A DNA stretch of 47,281 nt from Pelargonium cotyledonis (taxonomy: Eukaryota > Streptophyta > Magnoliopsida > Geraniales > Geraniaceae), in contig JAYMTA010000065.1 in the NCBI GenBank assembly GCA_036897625.1, forward strand, positions 1 through 47,281. The letters are read 5' to 3'. The position numbers and the translations under genes were made by a program. This document shows positions 12,072-24,419 of the stretch, in pieces. The notes below the pieces were generated by a model. It was not told where the DNA came from. It was given only the letters and a program-made list of their open reading frames with translations, and did no database searches. How positions within the stretch are numbered: the first letter of the stretch is position 1; every line of letters starts with the position of its first letter.

Positions 12072-15000
12072 ATGGGAAGTAATGGTGGTGATGAAGTAAT
12101 GCTTTCTGGCTGTTGTGAGACCGAATGTTCTGAAGCCACAACCATTGAGATAAAGATAAAAACTTTGGATTCTCAAACATACTCTTTGCAAGTGGATAAA
12201 TGTGTAAGGATCATCTACTTCTCCATTTCTAGTTCTTCCAACATATCCCCCTAGTTTGTCTTCTTGATGAGTTACAGTATTGGCTATTGGTTTGCTTTAG
12301 TCAACAGTACATGTTGTATGGATTATGACTTGTTCCTTTTTTTTTTCTTTCTTGTATGCATTATTCACAAATGTCTTGCAGGTCCCTGTTCCTGCATTGA
12401 AGGAGCAAATTGCTACTGTTACAGGTGTAGTCTCAGAACAACAGCGCCTAATATGCCGGGGAAGAGTCTTGAAGGATGATCAACTCCTCTCAGCCTACCG
12501 TATCCTTTTTTTCAAAGTTTTCTCTGCAACTGTTGGAGCCTTGCCACAATCTCTTTTTTCTTTTTCGGTATATCTTAGTCATTTATCCTTTTGAAATATT
12601 TTAGCCGCCTTTTCTGTTTCATTCAAACAGTGCATCTCTGGGCATCTACATTTAATCATCTCAATATTTGAATTTTTTCTCCGTGCAACAAGTTATCAGG
12701 CAGCGTAGACAGTGTCATAAGACAGTAGATTATGTTCCATTTTCATCCCTCTAACTGATTTCGCAATTAGATACCATGTCAAAAACCGTGGCTTCCGGTG
12801 TCTTGTGTCCTCACTTTTTAAGGCAGAAACCAAAAGAAGTTTATTTTCGTAGGAAATCTAATGTTCTTTCACATTAATGAATAATAACTAACATAAATCT
12901 GACCATCTTACCGTGGTATTTTAAATAAAGAATATTGGAATTGAATTACTAGTGCGGTCAGGCAATAGCTCTAGGCAAGTGCTTGCAACATGGGTATGGT
13001 CTTCACTTAGTTGTAGCTTCTGTGTAAAGCAATGTGTCAGTGAAGGACGGGTATAGCATCTTTACTTGCTTACAAAACTTATGTGACACATTGTTCTCGT
13101 CTTGTGTAAAGCCCAGCACATCTTTGCCATATACTAAGTTAAGTATTATTTGGTATGGATATGAATTGTTATTGTCAAACTTTTTGAATGCTTAGTTTGT
13201 CATTGCATGCAACATTATATATCATGTTTTCTGGTTTCCCTTTTAGTTCTCAGTTCTCACTGTTCACAAATTTTTGTGCACTTGCCATGATAGTTTACTG
13301 AAAAGGATAGCATTTGAGGCAGTGCTATTTTGAGAAAAAAGAAAAGTATGAGAGTACGATCATGTTTCATCATGGTTTTAGCTTCTTTTTTTCTCAAGTT
13401 ATGGTTTAGCATATTACTGGTACCTATTGATCCATCAATTATATGTTTTATATTGTTTTTGCACATTTGTTTTACTTAATTGGATTTAGATGTTGAAGAC
13501 GGCCACACTTTACATCTAGTTGTTAGACAACCAATTTCTACAACATTCGAGGACATGCCCAGTGATCCAGGTTGGCTATGTTGTTTGCTAGTCATGGTCA
13601 GCTTTGTTTCAAGTTATTATTTTTTATTAGCACTTAACATAATATCAATCTGGACATTATTCTTGTTATGTTTTGGTGATGAATGGATTTTCTGAAGTCG
13701 GAACATTAGTACCGTGACTGTGGTATTTCACAGTAGGCTGGTTGTCTCCTATTAACTTTTGCCAATTGTCATTCACAGTGAGCTAGGCTATGCATCTCAT
13801 AGATTACTAGAGAGAAAAAAATGTAGATATGATGTTGTGAATATGTGACAAATTATAACAAAGCAGCAAGTATTGACATCTTTTGTGCAATGAAAAATAT
13901 ATAGATATTACTTCAAAATAAAAATAAATAATTATTATATGGTTCTTGTTCTTCAGCTTCAGAATGCTATTAATGTAGGTGCTACTCAATATTCATAATT
14001 AGATTACAGAATCAAGTTAGGGAAACTGATATGAAATGAAGGTGCATGGGAGAATTGTGAATTATATGAATCTGACGTACATCCAAAATTTATGTAGTTA
14101 TTGGTGTTAAGCCATGCGTAGAATGGAACCATCAACCCAAAACCTCAAACTGCATTGCTTGTATGTAGTTTGTACTGAAATTTCTGGCATTTGTAAATGT
14201 ATTTTTCTCTACACTTTCTAATCTGTTTGTGTTTTGCTTCAAGAAAATAAGTGTGCCTTTACTGATAATCTTCATGTCAGTAATTATGTTCATGTCGATT
14301 GCCTTCTTTTCTTTCTTTTTTCATTTTTTTTTCTACCTTGCATGTTCATGTTATGGCTTTGTGTTACCAGAAAGTTTTGACTATTAATCAGCGTCTGCAG
14401 GAACCGATACTTTTTCAAGTCCTCACTATAGTCAAGTTGGTCCTAGAATAGTGGTTGGTACAGTAAACCTTTCTGAACAAGGAGATGGAGTTTTTCCAGA
14501 ACTCAGTCAAGTAAGTATTAGTTGTGGATTTGAGTTATCTCTTGGTTATTGATCACCACGGTATAATGCATTTTCCTTACACATTCATATCATCATATGC
14601 TAATTTCTTTCTCCCCTAGACAGATTTTTTCAGCTGTACTTGGTTCTTTTGGAGTCAATAATATTGGAAGTAGCAGTGAAGGGATCACTAATGCGGTAAG
14701 GTTTGGATGAAGTATTTTAACCATTTATTTTTTTGGTGGGGTTCATTTAGATGAGCATTGTTGTCATGCAAGTTGTGGCACTTGTGGATGTTTCTTTTGG
14801 TGAAACATTATTGCATCCCCACACCCTTTCCTCACGTGGCATTGGAAAAAAAGTGTTCAAATGCAGTGTGTGCAAATAGGTTATGGAAGTGGACGATAAG
14901 TCTTTAATTTGTCCAATTAGGGAGATATACGAGCTTCCCAATTCCCATAAAGAACTAAGAGATTATTTATATCATAGATACATCTTATAGTTAGTCTTTG

Positions 15001-18000
15001 TCTGACAGGAAGTTACTCTGGAGAGGCTTTCAAGAACATCTGGACCTAATGGCTTGGAAGCTTCTGGTATACGAGAGTCTGACCTCGCTTCTATGAGGAG
15101 CTGGTCTAATCCCCTCAGTGGTGTTTCTACTCCTCTTTCAACTGCTGTTCCTTTGGAGACTCTGCAGCCACAGGTAAATTTCCATCCTCTCTTTCCACAT
15201 TTGTAGCCGTGTGAATTTTCTCAGATTTTCATTGTGGCTTTTGTAGGTTGTTCCTGATTCTTTGACCACTTTGTCCCAGTATCTGAGTTATTTGAGAAAT
15301 GAATTCAGTGCAAATGGTCAGTTTCCTTGATTTATCTGCTTTCTTGTCTTGAATTATGTTTTTTTTTTTTCCTTTCTATAGATGCAAATGTAACATAGTT
15401 GAAGTTCTGCCTTTACAGTCAATGGACTTAGTAACAATCTTCAAGCTGCTAATACTCAAAGGCACAGTGGACAAGAATCTAATGCTGCCTCCTCTGCTTC
15501 TGTTGGACAAAATGGTGTCCCAACACCATCTTCCTTGGCAGAAGTGTTGTTGAGTACAAGAGAAGTATTGACTCAACAAGTTGCAGAATGCCTATCCGTA
15601 TGTGCCTTAAGTTCAGATGTTCATCAATTTTTTATTCTTTTATATATGTATATATATTCTATTGGTTCTGTGGATTGATCACGAGTCGGTATATAGTTAG
15701 AGCTCTTATGTGTCTTTAACCCATGCTGAAAGAGGTTTATATAATTATTTGTATTCTGATGGTCAGCAATTGGAAGACATGTTAATGGAAGAAAAAAAGA
15801 TAATGAAATCCTTAGAAGAAAAGATTGTGTATGACGGGAAATATTGGGTAATTGATTGGATCAGTCTCGTAAGTTTGTTATGTTGAGAAAAGTTTGAGCA
15901 TAAAATGCCTATACATGTAAAACAGAGATCTAAAACAAAGTAGAGCTAATCGGGTTGGGAATGGATGGAAAATGAACGAAAGAACATTTGTTTTTATTTA
16001 ATTTTATAATTTCATACTTTTTACTCATGATGAACAGATTTTTTCTCCTTGCAAACTTGGAAGAAATAGGTTATGGGTCCTCAATTTTTTATACTTCTGT
16101 TCTTAATTACTGAATATGTAAGGTAGTCATGATTTAGAAGTATTATCATTATTGAAGCCAATTTACATATGTTTCATTTGCTTTCTAACATTTTCAGCAA
16201 CTTGAAAGACAACTAGGGGATCAGTTGAACACAACCAATCCATTGACCCGGAGGAATGTCCAAATCAGGTCTCTTTCAGTTGGAGCCCTGCTGCATAATT
16301 TAGGTGCTTTGCTCCTTGAGCTTGGTCGCACAACAATGACATTGCGTATGGGCCAAACACCGGTGTGTTTAGTTCCCTTTTTATTGACATAAAGCTTTTG
16401 CTCATGTTTATGTGAGCATTTATCTGCTCTTAGAAATTGTTTAGACGATTATACTCAATCTTGCAACTCTATCAGGGTGATGCAGTAGTTAATGCTGGAC
16501 CTGCCATGTTCATATCTCCTTCTGGCCCCACTCCTATTATGGTCCAGGTAATTCATATTTATCTGTTCTTTTCTTTTTTCCTTTTCAGGCCGATCTTACT
16601 TGTGTTATTTATCTTGCTTTCTCTGGTTGAAATATCAAGCAGCCACCTCAGTTGGGATCAAGGGCCGGAGCAATCCCCAGTGGAAATATGCAATCAGCCT
16701 CTGGTTTTATCCCAAGAAACGTTGACATAAGATTTCGTTCAGGTGTGTTGGTTTAATAAACTTTAGCTCCTTTTTTCGGAAGGCATGCAAATATTTAGTT
16801 AATTGTCATCATTTTGTTTTCCAAGTGTTATGTTTATGCGAGTGAGCAGAATCACTGTGATTGACTTTTCAAAACACTACCCTTAACTTATTGATTGTAT
16901 CATGTTTCTTATCTTTTGTGCTAATCGTACCATTAGGTTCATCGGCTCCTACAGTCCTTAACCAAAGGGAACCATCTGATACACGCCAAACCCCTGAACA
17001 AACCAACCCAGCACTTTCTGGAGGTGCAAATTCAGTTCATCAAACTGCTGGAAGGAATCCATCTTCCACAAGAGAGTCTGGAGTGCGGGTAGTGCCTATT
17101 AGGGCGGTGGTCGCTACAGTACCTGCTGCTGTTAGGCACCCACCTTCTGACTCAACTCGCCATCCAATTGGTGTACTATATCCTGTCATTGCAAGAGTTC
17201 AACATGTAACTTCCAGAAATTTGAACAGTGGGAGTCAAACTCATCCCCAACACGGTCGAAATGAGCAACTACCGAGAATGTCCCCTGGTGAGCAAATCCA
17301 CGCTAGCGGTGATGGTGATTTCAACTTTCAAGGTCCACATACTAGCTCCTTTAGCCCTCATGCAGGAATGTCGGAATCTAATGCAGCTACACGAGGGCCA
17401 GAACCCCAAGTTAGCGTTGAAGGAGCCTTTTTGTCCAACTTGCTTCATCAAATCTTGCCCCTTGTTTCACAAAACAGAAGCACGGAATCAAATATTGCAC
17501 CCACAAATGAAACAAATGTATCTTATGACAGTAATAGACAAACTTCGGCTACCCAAGTAAGCTTGCCAATTCATTTGATCTAGTATGATTTCTTGTTTTG
17601 GATGGATAATTGCTAATACGGAATTCAGATCATATGTCATTCTTCAATTTCATGATTTACTTGCAATTCAATTATAAACTAGTGGTGGACTGTGTATAAC
17701 TCCAGAATTTCGAATGATAAGATGTGACTTACTACATGCAGGCTCAAGAGAACTCGGATGTTGAATCTTCTTCACGTCGACGAACACAAGCCGACTTGCC
17801 AACCCCGCCAAGCTCAAAACGTCAGAAGGTAAATATCATTTCTGTTCTGGAATAGTCACGTTTATCTGTTGCTTTCCTAGAACCAAGGTAATGGTTAGTT
17901 ACCATGAATACCTCTCGATGCAATGAAATTTGATGCCGAATCTTTGCCAACACTAAGATTGTGACCTTAATTCATGGGTTTGAGTCAAAGATCAGTCTCT

Positions 18001-18228
18001 CTGCAAAGCGGAGGTAGAGAGGTAAGACTGCATACACAAATGACCATCTCTAGACCCCGTGATTGTGGGAGTCTCGTTCACTAGGCCACCCTCAAGAAAA
18101 CAAATGCATTGGCCACCTAGAACTTTGCTTTTGAATTTCAGCTGTAAAACATACTGACTGAATTGATATCAGACATTTGCTCTTTTTCTCTCTGAATTGA
18201 TCTCAGCTTGTTAATGCAGAGAGATTGA
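12072..18228 (+). CDS. Ubiquitin-like domain protein, plant BAG6/scythe-like
   Basis: Predicted 659-residue protein. Exons: 12072-12203, 12382-12499, 13490-13570, 14401-14510, 14624-14695, 15009-15173, 15247-15316, 15419-15597, 16198-16362, 16476-16547, 16643-16742, 16937-17556, 17742-17828 and a tiny terminal exon 18220-18228. Residues about 24-98 form a ubiquitin-like fold: it opens TIEIKIKTLDSQ, has an LICRGRVLKDDQ strand/turn and ends GHTLHLVVRQP. It lacks a C-terminal Gly-Gly, so it is a built-in domain and not a conjugated modifier. The rest is low-complexity Ser/Pro/Gln-rich with a conserved central block (LGALLLELGRTTMTLRMGQT) and ends in a basic SKRQK patch that could be a nuclear-localisation signal. 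Animal BAG6 acts in handling of misfolded and tail-anchored proteins; that role here is inferred. The last exon, adding only Arg-Asp, is the least certain part. Confidence 0.88.
15767..15868 (+). other. Candidate in-frame cassette exon (BAG6-like gene)
   Basis: Inside the intron between exons 8 and 9, 102 bases lie between a plausible acceptor (GATGGTCAG|) and a perfect donor (|GTAAGT). They are an exact multiple of three, open in the gene's frame, and would add 34 mostly charged residues beginning QLEDMLMEEKK. This start echoes the QLERQLGDQ at the beginning of the next exon. Related proteins, as far as I recall, do not contain the insert, so it would be an optional or newly recruited exon. 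No expression evidence is available. Confidence 0.35.
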
Positions 18229-18605
18229 CTTTTTCACAAGAGACCCAGATTCCATAAATTATACGCTGGAGTTCTTTATGATATCATTCTTGTGGTGGAT
18301 TATTGTAACTGATCGGAGTTGTGGATATCAGTTTGCAGCAAAGGATGGTGATGCGGATGGATAGAGAAATATGATTGTGCTTCTGCATAGATTTCATTCT
18401 TTTTTTTTGCTCATATTTTATTTGTATGATAGTTATAGTCATGAACTTCTTTGTATTAGATGTGCTTTATGATGAAGTTCTGACTTGGAAAAAAAAAATG
18501 AAATTTTCACTTTTCAGGGATTTTGAACTTAATGTGAGTATCCATCAGTTTCATATATTGGGGCTTTGTGGCCTCTGTATGAGCTTGTATTTCTTGTGAA
18601 CAATA
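18229..18605 (+). other. 3' UTR of BAG6-like gene (approximate)
   Basis: AT/T-rich sequence immediately after the last exon, with no further coding potential and U-rich runs typical of plant 3' untranslated regions. The end is an estimate; a TTTATTTTAAAG stretch near 18605-18620 may lie near the cleavage site. The polyadenylation point was not fixed. Confidence 0.35.
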
Positions 18606-18619
18606 TTTTATTTTAAAGT

Positions 18620-19255
18620 GCTAGTGAATTATATTTGTAGTCTCAAGTTTGGAGCTATCAAATCTGTAAAGTGTTGTTGAATGTAGAACAACTAGCCTAT
18701 AGCTCAGGATTGAAATTATTTCAAAATTCAAGAAGAAGCTGGCATAATGGCATGTGTGTGCGTAGAGTTTGCAATCGGTTGGATCATATCAGATTTAGTT
18801 TGTACTTCGCATTGAAATATGGGATTCAGTCGCAAGAAAAACTTGATCTGATCCAAATTTGTCGGGATAGGATTGGATCTGATTTTTATTGGATTGGATT
18901 TCGGGCGCAAGCAGACCCGGAACGCCAACTCTACATGTAGTTGTATTCCTCTCAATGTCCTTTGTATCCTTAAAAATTCGTTTTAAAAGAAGTGGAGGGG
19001 ATGAGTTGGTATGGGCGTACTCATCTTCTCATGTCTCAGCTTATAAGTAGCGATAAAATAACAAAATTGACCATTATAAAATCGTTTACGCTTTTATACT
19101 TTTATGTGCTAAAAATAAGATACAAATTTCATAATTTTGTGATACGATATTTGATTTCAATGATTTACAAGTCAATCTCATAGGAATTTTAAGAAAAATA
19201 TAATTGTGCCTTAAATCTTTTTTAAAAATCTTTTTTTTTTTTTTATAATAAAGAC
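18620..19255. other. Intergenic, no gene supported
   Basis: A mixed AT-rich spacer. Positions 18720-18945 have a more even base composition and open frames on both strands, including repeated GGATTGGAT and GGATCTGAT words. Nothing resembles a known domain. It may be a fossil repeat. Confidence 0.4.
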
Positions 19256-19261
19256 ACATTA

Positions 19262-20131
19262 TTATTCCTCTCCTAAATACAGTCTCTCTGCTCTTCGTTA
19301 GCAGTTAGGATTAGAGTTTTTTTTGTATTGAAGGCATAAAAGGCGGCGGCGATTGTTGCAAACCGAGCGGCGTTCTTCAACGGTTATCGTCGAAGAGAGT
19401 AGACGGAGAAGAAGAACGGAAGGTTAGGCTAGAGCGGGTTCCTTGTTTGTTGCTGGTTCGTGTTTGAACAGAAACCGGCGGATTGGAGCGGCGGTTTTCG
19501 TGTACAGGTACGGCTGCTGGTTGGACGATAGGAGTGCAGACGATCGGGTGGGGCGGCTGAGGCAGGAGGTTGTCGGCGAGAGAACGGCAAGAAGGCGGCG
19601 GCGTTGAGGCTAGTTTTGGTGAGAGGAAGTGGAGTCATGACGTCGGATGTACGTCTCCACTGGTAGTTTTTGGACTACAGAATCATCATCGTTTAGGTGA
19701 TACTATGTTAGTTTGGATCTTTTCGATTTCTGTTTTATTATTTCGTTTTGGTTTAGTTATGGCTCCCTTTGTTTTGTTTTTCGTAGGTTGTTTTTTGTTT
19801 TTTTTTGTTGTTTCCCTCGTTGGAAGTGGCTCCTATGGTTTTCCACGATCCGATATGGATAGTGTAGTCTGGGATAGTCTTGTCGGGTCTCGCATTAGGA
19901 CCCAAGATGTCATGATTGATTTGCTATCATGGGAGGTTGTTCTGTTTTGTTTGGTTAGTTTGGTTGGGCTATAGGCCTCTACAGGGAGAATCAGTGATTT
20001 TGAAGTTTTGTTTCATTACAGTGCTTTGGGTACTTGCCTGATTCTAGGTACGAAGTCAGTGTCTTGTACTCTATATTTTAGTATTTTTGATTAATAATAG
20101 TAACAGGGTTATTTCGTCAAAAAAAAAAAAA
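19262..20131 (+). mobile_element. Non-LTR retroposon remnant (LINE-like 3' end, poly(A))
   Basis: A GC-rich 5' part (CGGCGGCGAT... near 19342) is followed by a T-rich middle and a tail reading CTTGTACTCT...GATTAATAATAG...TTTCGTC, then a run of 12-13 A (about 20119-20131). A TTGTACTC...-type 3' end followed by poly(A) is characteristic of plant LINEs and their non-autonomous derivatives. No reverse transcriptase or endonuclease is present. The sequences outside the two ends are only loosely alike (TTTTATAATAAAGACA versus TTTTATATAGACA), so a target-site duplication is not proven. The 134-codon open frame within it is not regarded as a gene. Confidence 0.45.
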
Positions 20132-20462
20132 TTTTATATAGACAAAAATTGAATATTTCAATTATGCTTTCGTTGTAAAAGTAAAAAAAAAATTATACAA
20201 TTTTTTTTTATAAAGTTGTGTTTTGATTTTCAAATGTGATCATTTTATTTTTATATATTATCGTGCAAAAAAAAAAAAAAAAGAATTGCAAATAATCTAT
20301 ACTTGCTTATGAATTCATATACTTGAAGGACTAAATGTTGATGGATACTTAAATCAGGGGCTAAATCGATCAATTACCGATAGTATAGGGACCATTCGAA
20401 AAAAAAAACTCATTTGCTCAATCTTCGCTCCGAAGTTGAGGGTATTTCGGTCATTACATAGT

Positions 20463-20521
20463 TTAGGGTTTCCCCTCAGGAGCAATATAGAAGCATCACT
20501 CTCTGAGTGCAATTAGGGTTT
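20463..20521 (+). promoter_or_regulatory. Two telo-box motifs upstream of RPS11
   Basis: TTAGGGTTT occurs at 20463-20471 and again at 20513-20521, i.e. the reverse complement of the plant telo-box AAACCCTAA core. Telo-boxes near the transcription start are characteristic of ribosomal-protein and other translation genes in plants, where they help drive expression in dividing cells. The second copy is followed by a pyrimidine-rich TCTCTTGCGCTTCTC that probably lies in the leader. Confidence 0.7.
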
Positions 20522-20591
20522 CTCTTGCGCTTCTCATATTCAGAGCCTCCTCGTCTTCGCGCCTTGTTCACATCGCTTCGAAGCCCCAATA

Positions 20592-22591
<2,000 letters not shown>

Positions 22592-23003
22592 GTTTTGTGA
22601 CTTAGTTTTCCCATTGCCAATTAGTAGTGTTACAGTTGAGAGAAGAGTTAGTTTTTTTGGTGAGAAAAAGACGAATTGTTATTTGAATATGCACTTTTAA
22701 TATCAAAATTGAACCATTGTTTTGAAATTCTTCTTAATTCTACATTACTATTGTGAATCTATGATGGCATTACAATTGAATTGCCACTGTCACTCTTTCG
22801 TGAATGCCGTCCGGCTTCAAATACCAGAGAATATCTAATCTTTTCAGCTTGTAACTCGTGAATGCCGTTGGCTTGTACCAAACTTACCTACGTTGCAGGG
22901 TTTGTATGTACCTAAATGCAAATCCTTTGACAAATTCTCACTAGTGATATGCACGTGCCAACTTAGTACAATTGCATACTTTGGCATGCCAAGTTTCAGC
23001 AAA

Positions 23004-23302
23004 CTTCAATTTTTGTATTTATAAACTTGTAGATAAGTTATGGAATACGTTCAGTTTCTATGCAGTAGTTTCATATACCAAGAAAATGGTAGTTTGGTCT
23101 TGCTATTAGAATGATGGGAAAAAAAAAATTGATAACTTTTGGCTCCACTGGTGGGTTGGGCTCTAGCTTCAATTTTTGTATTTTATAAACTTGTAGATAA
23201 GTAATGGAATACGTTCAGTTTCTATGCAGTAGTTTCATATACTAAGAAAATGGTAGTTTGGTCTTGCTATTCTTTTGGCTCCACTAGTGGGTTGGGCTCT
23301 AG
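23004..23302. repeat. Tandem direct duplication (163 and 136 bp)
   Basis: Two nearly identical adjacent copies, 23004-23166 and 23167-23302. Both start CTTCAATTTTTGTATTT and end GGGTTGGGCTCTAG. The second lacks about 27 bases of the first (the AGAATGATGGG-A-run segment near 23107-23135) and differs at a few single bases. The high identity indicates a recent duplication. It lies downstream of RPS11 and contains no gene. Confidence 0.88.
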
Positions 23303-23875
23303 CTTCCCAGGTGAGTCCAAGAGCTCCCGTGTGCGCTTCAAGCATTTCAGGCATGATAAAAAGTTTTAGGACCTCCACTGCTTTTGGTGGCATCCTAGGG
23401 TCCTAATAGAGTTGTGTGTTTGGATGAAGTGTCAATGAGGTGGGGACCTCAAAAATGACCCAACAAGGCAAACCGAAGCCCTCTTGTGTAGGATAAGTGT
23501 TGTGGCTCTCCTTGGGCCTAGAAAGAGACCCAACGAGAATTAAAATGACGAAACGATGTTCAGGAAGGTAATCAGCGTGTTTTATCGTGACAAGCTTGAA
23601 TTAGTTGAAACGAAAAACTTACAATAAACTCAGCTTGTGAAGAAGGAAGCTTAGGTGGGTGACATCTTGAAATCTTGAATGAAAGCTTTGTTGAGTGGGG
23701 TGTGAGCATCCCTCATAAAAGAGAAGGCCTCATCGGATCAAGTTTTGTGACTGCGGGAGCAAGTTTCACAGTAGTAAAGTTCGGGTGGGAGTTCCAAGAG
23801 CAAGTTTCCTGAGGGCAAATTTTGCGGGATGGAATTGATGTGGCGCTCAGGCGTCACATCCCACATTTTTATCCA
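23303..23875 (-). mobile_element. Possible solo LTR or LTR fragment
   Basis: A stretch richer in G/C than its surroundings. Read on the minus strand it begins TGTGGGATGTGACGCC at 23875 and contains a TATA-like element near TTTTATGAGG, as in plant LTRs. The other border, a possible ...CA end, and any 5-base target duplication could not be fixed. No gag or pol coding sequence adjoins it, so if real it is a solo LTR or truncated element. Confidence 0.38.
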
Positions 23876-23879
23876 TCGC

Positions 23880-24419
23880 TTTTTCTAGTAACATTAAATG
23901 TTATACATAAAATGACACTACCATAATTTTTGAAAATCACACTTGCAGAATGAAAATCTCTCCCTTTTTTTCAACATCACATGTTATACTTGAAATCAAC
24001 ACTACTTCCACATTTTTTTCTATAACTTTACATAAAGCCATATTCTTATACAAATTCAAGCGTTTCTGTAGGTGCACCATTATGTCTCTAATCTTCCACG
24101 AATCATACCAAAATGTTTATCAATCACATCATCATTCAAATTCTATTTAAACACTCTTCACTTACTGTAGAAATCACACACATCATTATCACACTAACTA
24201 GCTCTTTAGTCGATCGTGTCAAAATAATGAATCAAATATTTCAAAAGAACAATACAAATGACTTTATTAACCAAAATGGGTCACATTTTCAATTCGAGAT
24301 TGGAAATTTCGACATCGAAAGAAATAAAGTTAAGAATGATATAAGCTTACAAAGTTCAGTAAATGCAGTTCTCACCACTATGGTAGAAGATTCAGTCATC
24401 TGTCTTAGAATGCCAGTCT
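23880..24419. other. AT-rich spacer downstream of the Tim44-like gene
   Basis: AT-rich DNA after the minus-strand stop codon at 24420, so it should hold that gene's 3' UTR and polyadenylation site. Plus-strand open frames of 66 and 105 codons at 23950-24430 have lysine/asparagine-rich, low-information translations and no domain, and the second runs into the antisense of a real exon. No separate gene is supported. Confidence 0.5.

Noticed and set aside
14618..14623. Alternative acceptor CTAG| four bases before the chosen CAG| in the BAG6-like gene
   Set aside because: Its use would shift the frame and cause an early stop; only the acceptor at 14623 keeps the protein open.
19570..19974. 134-codon plus-strand open frame with hydrophobic, membrane-like translation
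   Set aside because: It lies in the retroposon remnant, the hydrophobicity comes from T-rich DNA, and no family resemblance or splice context supports it.
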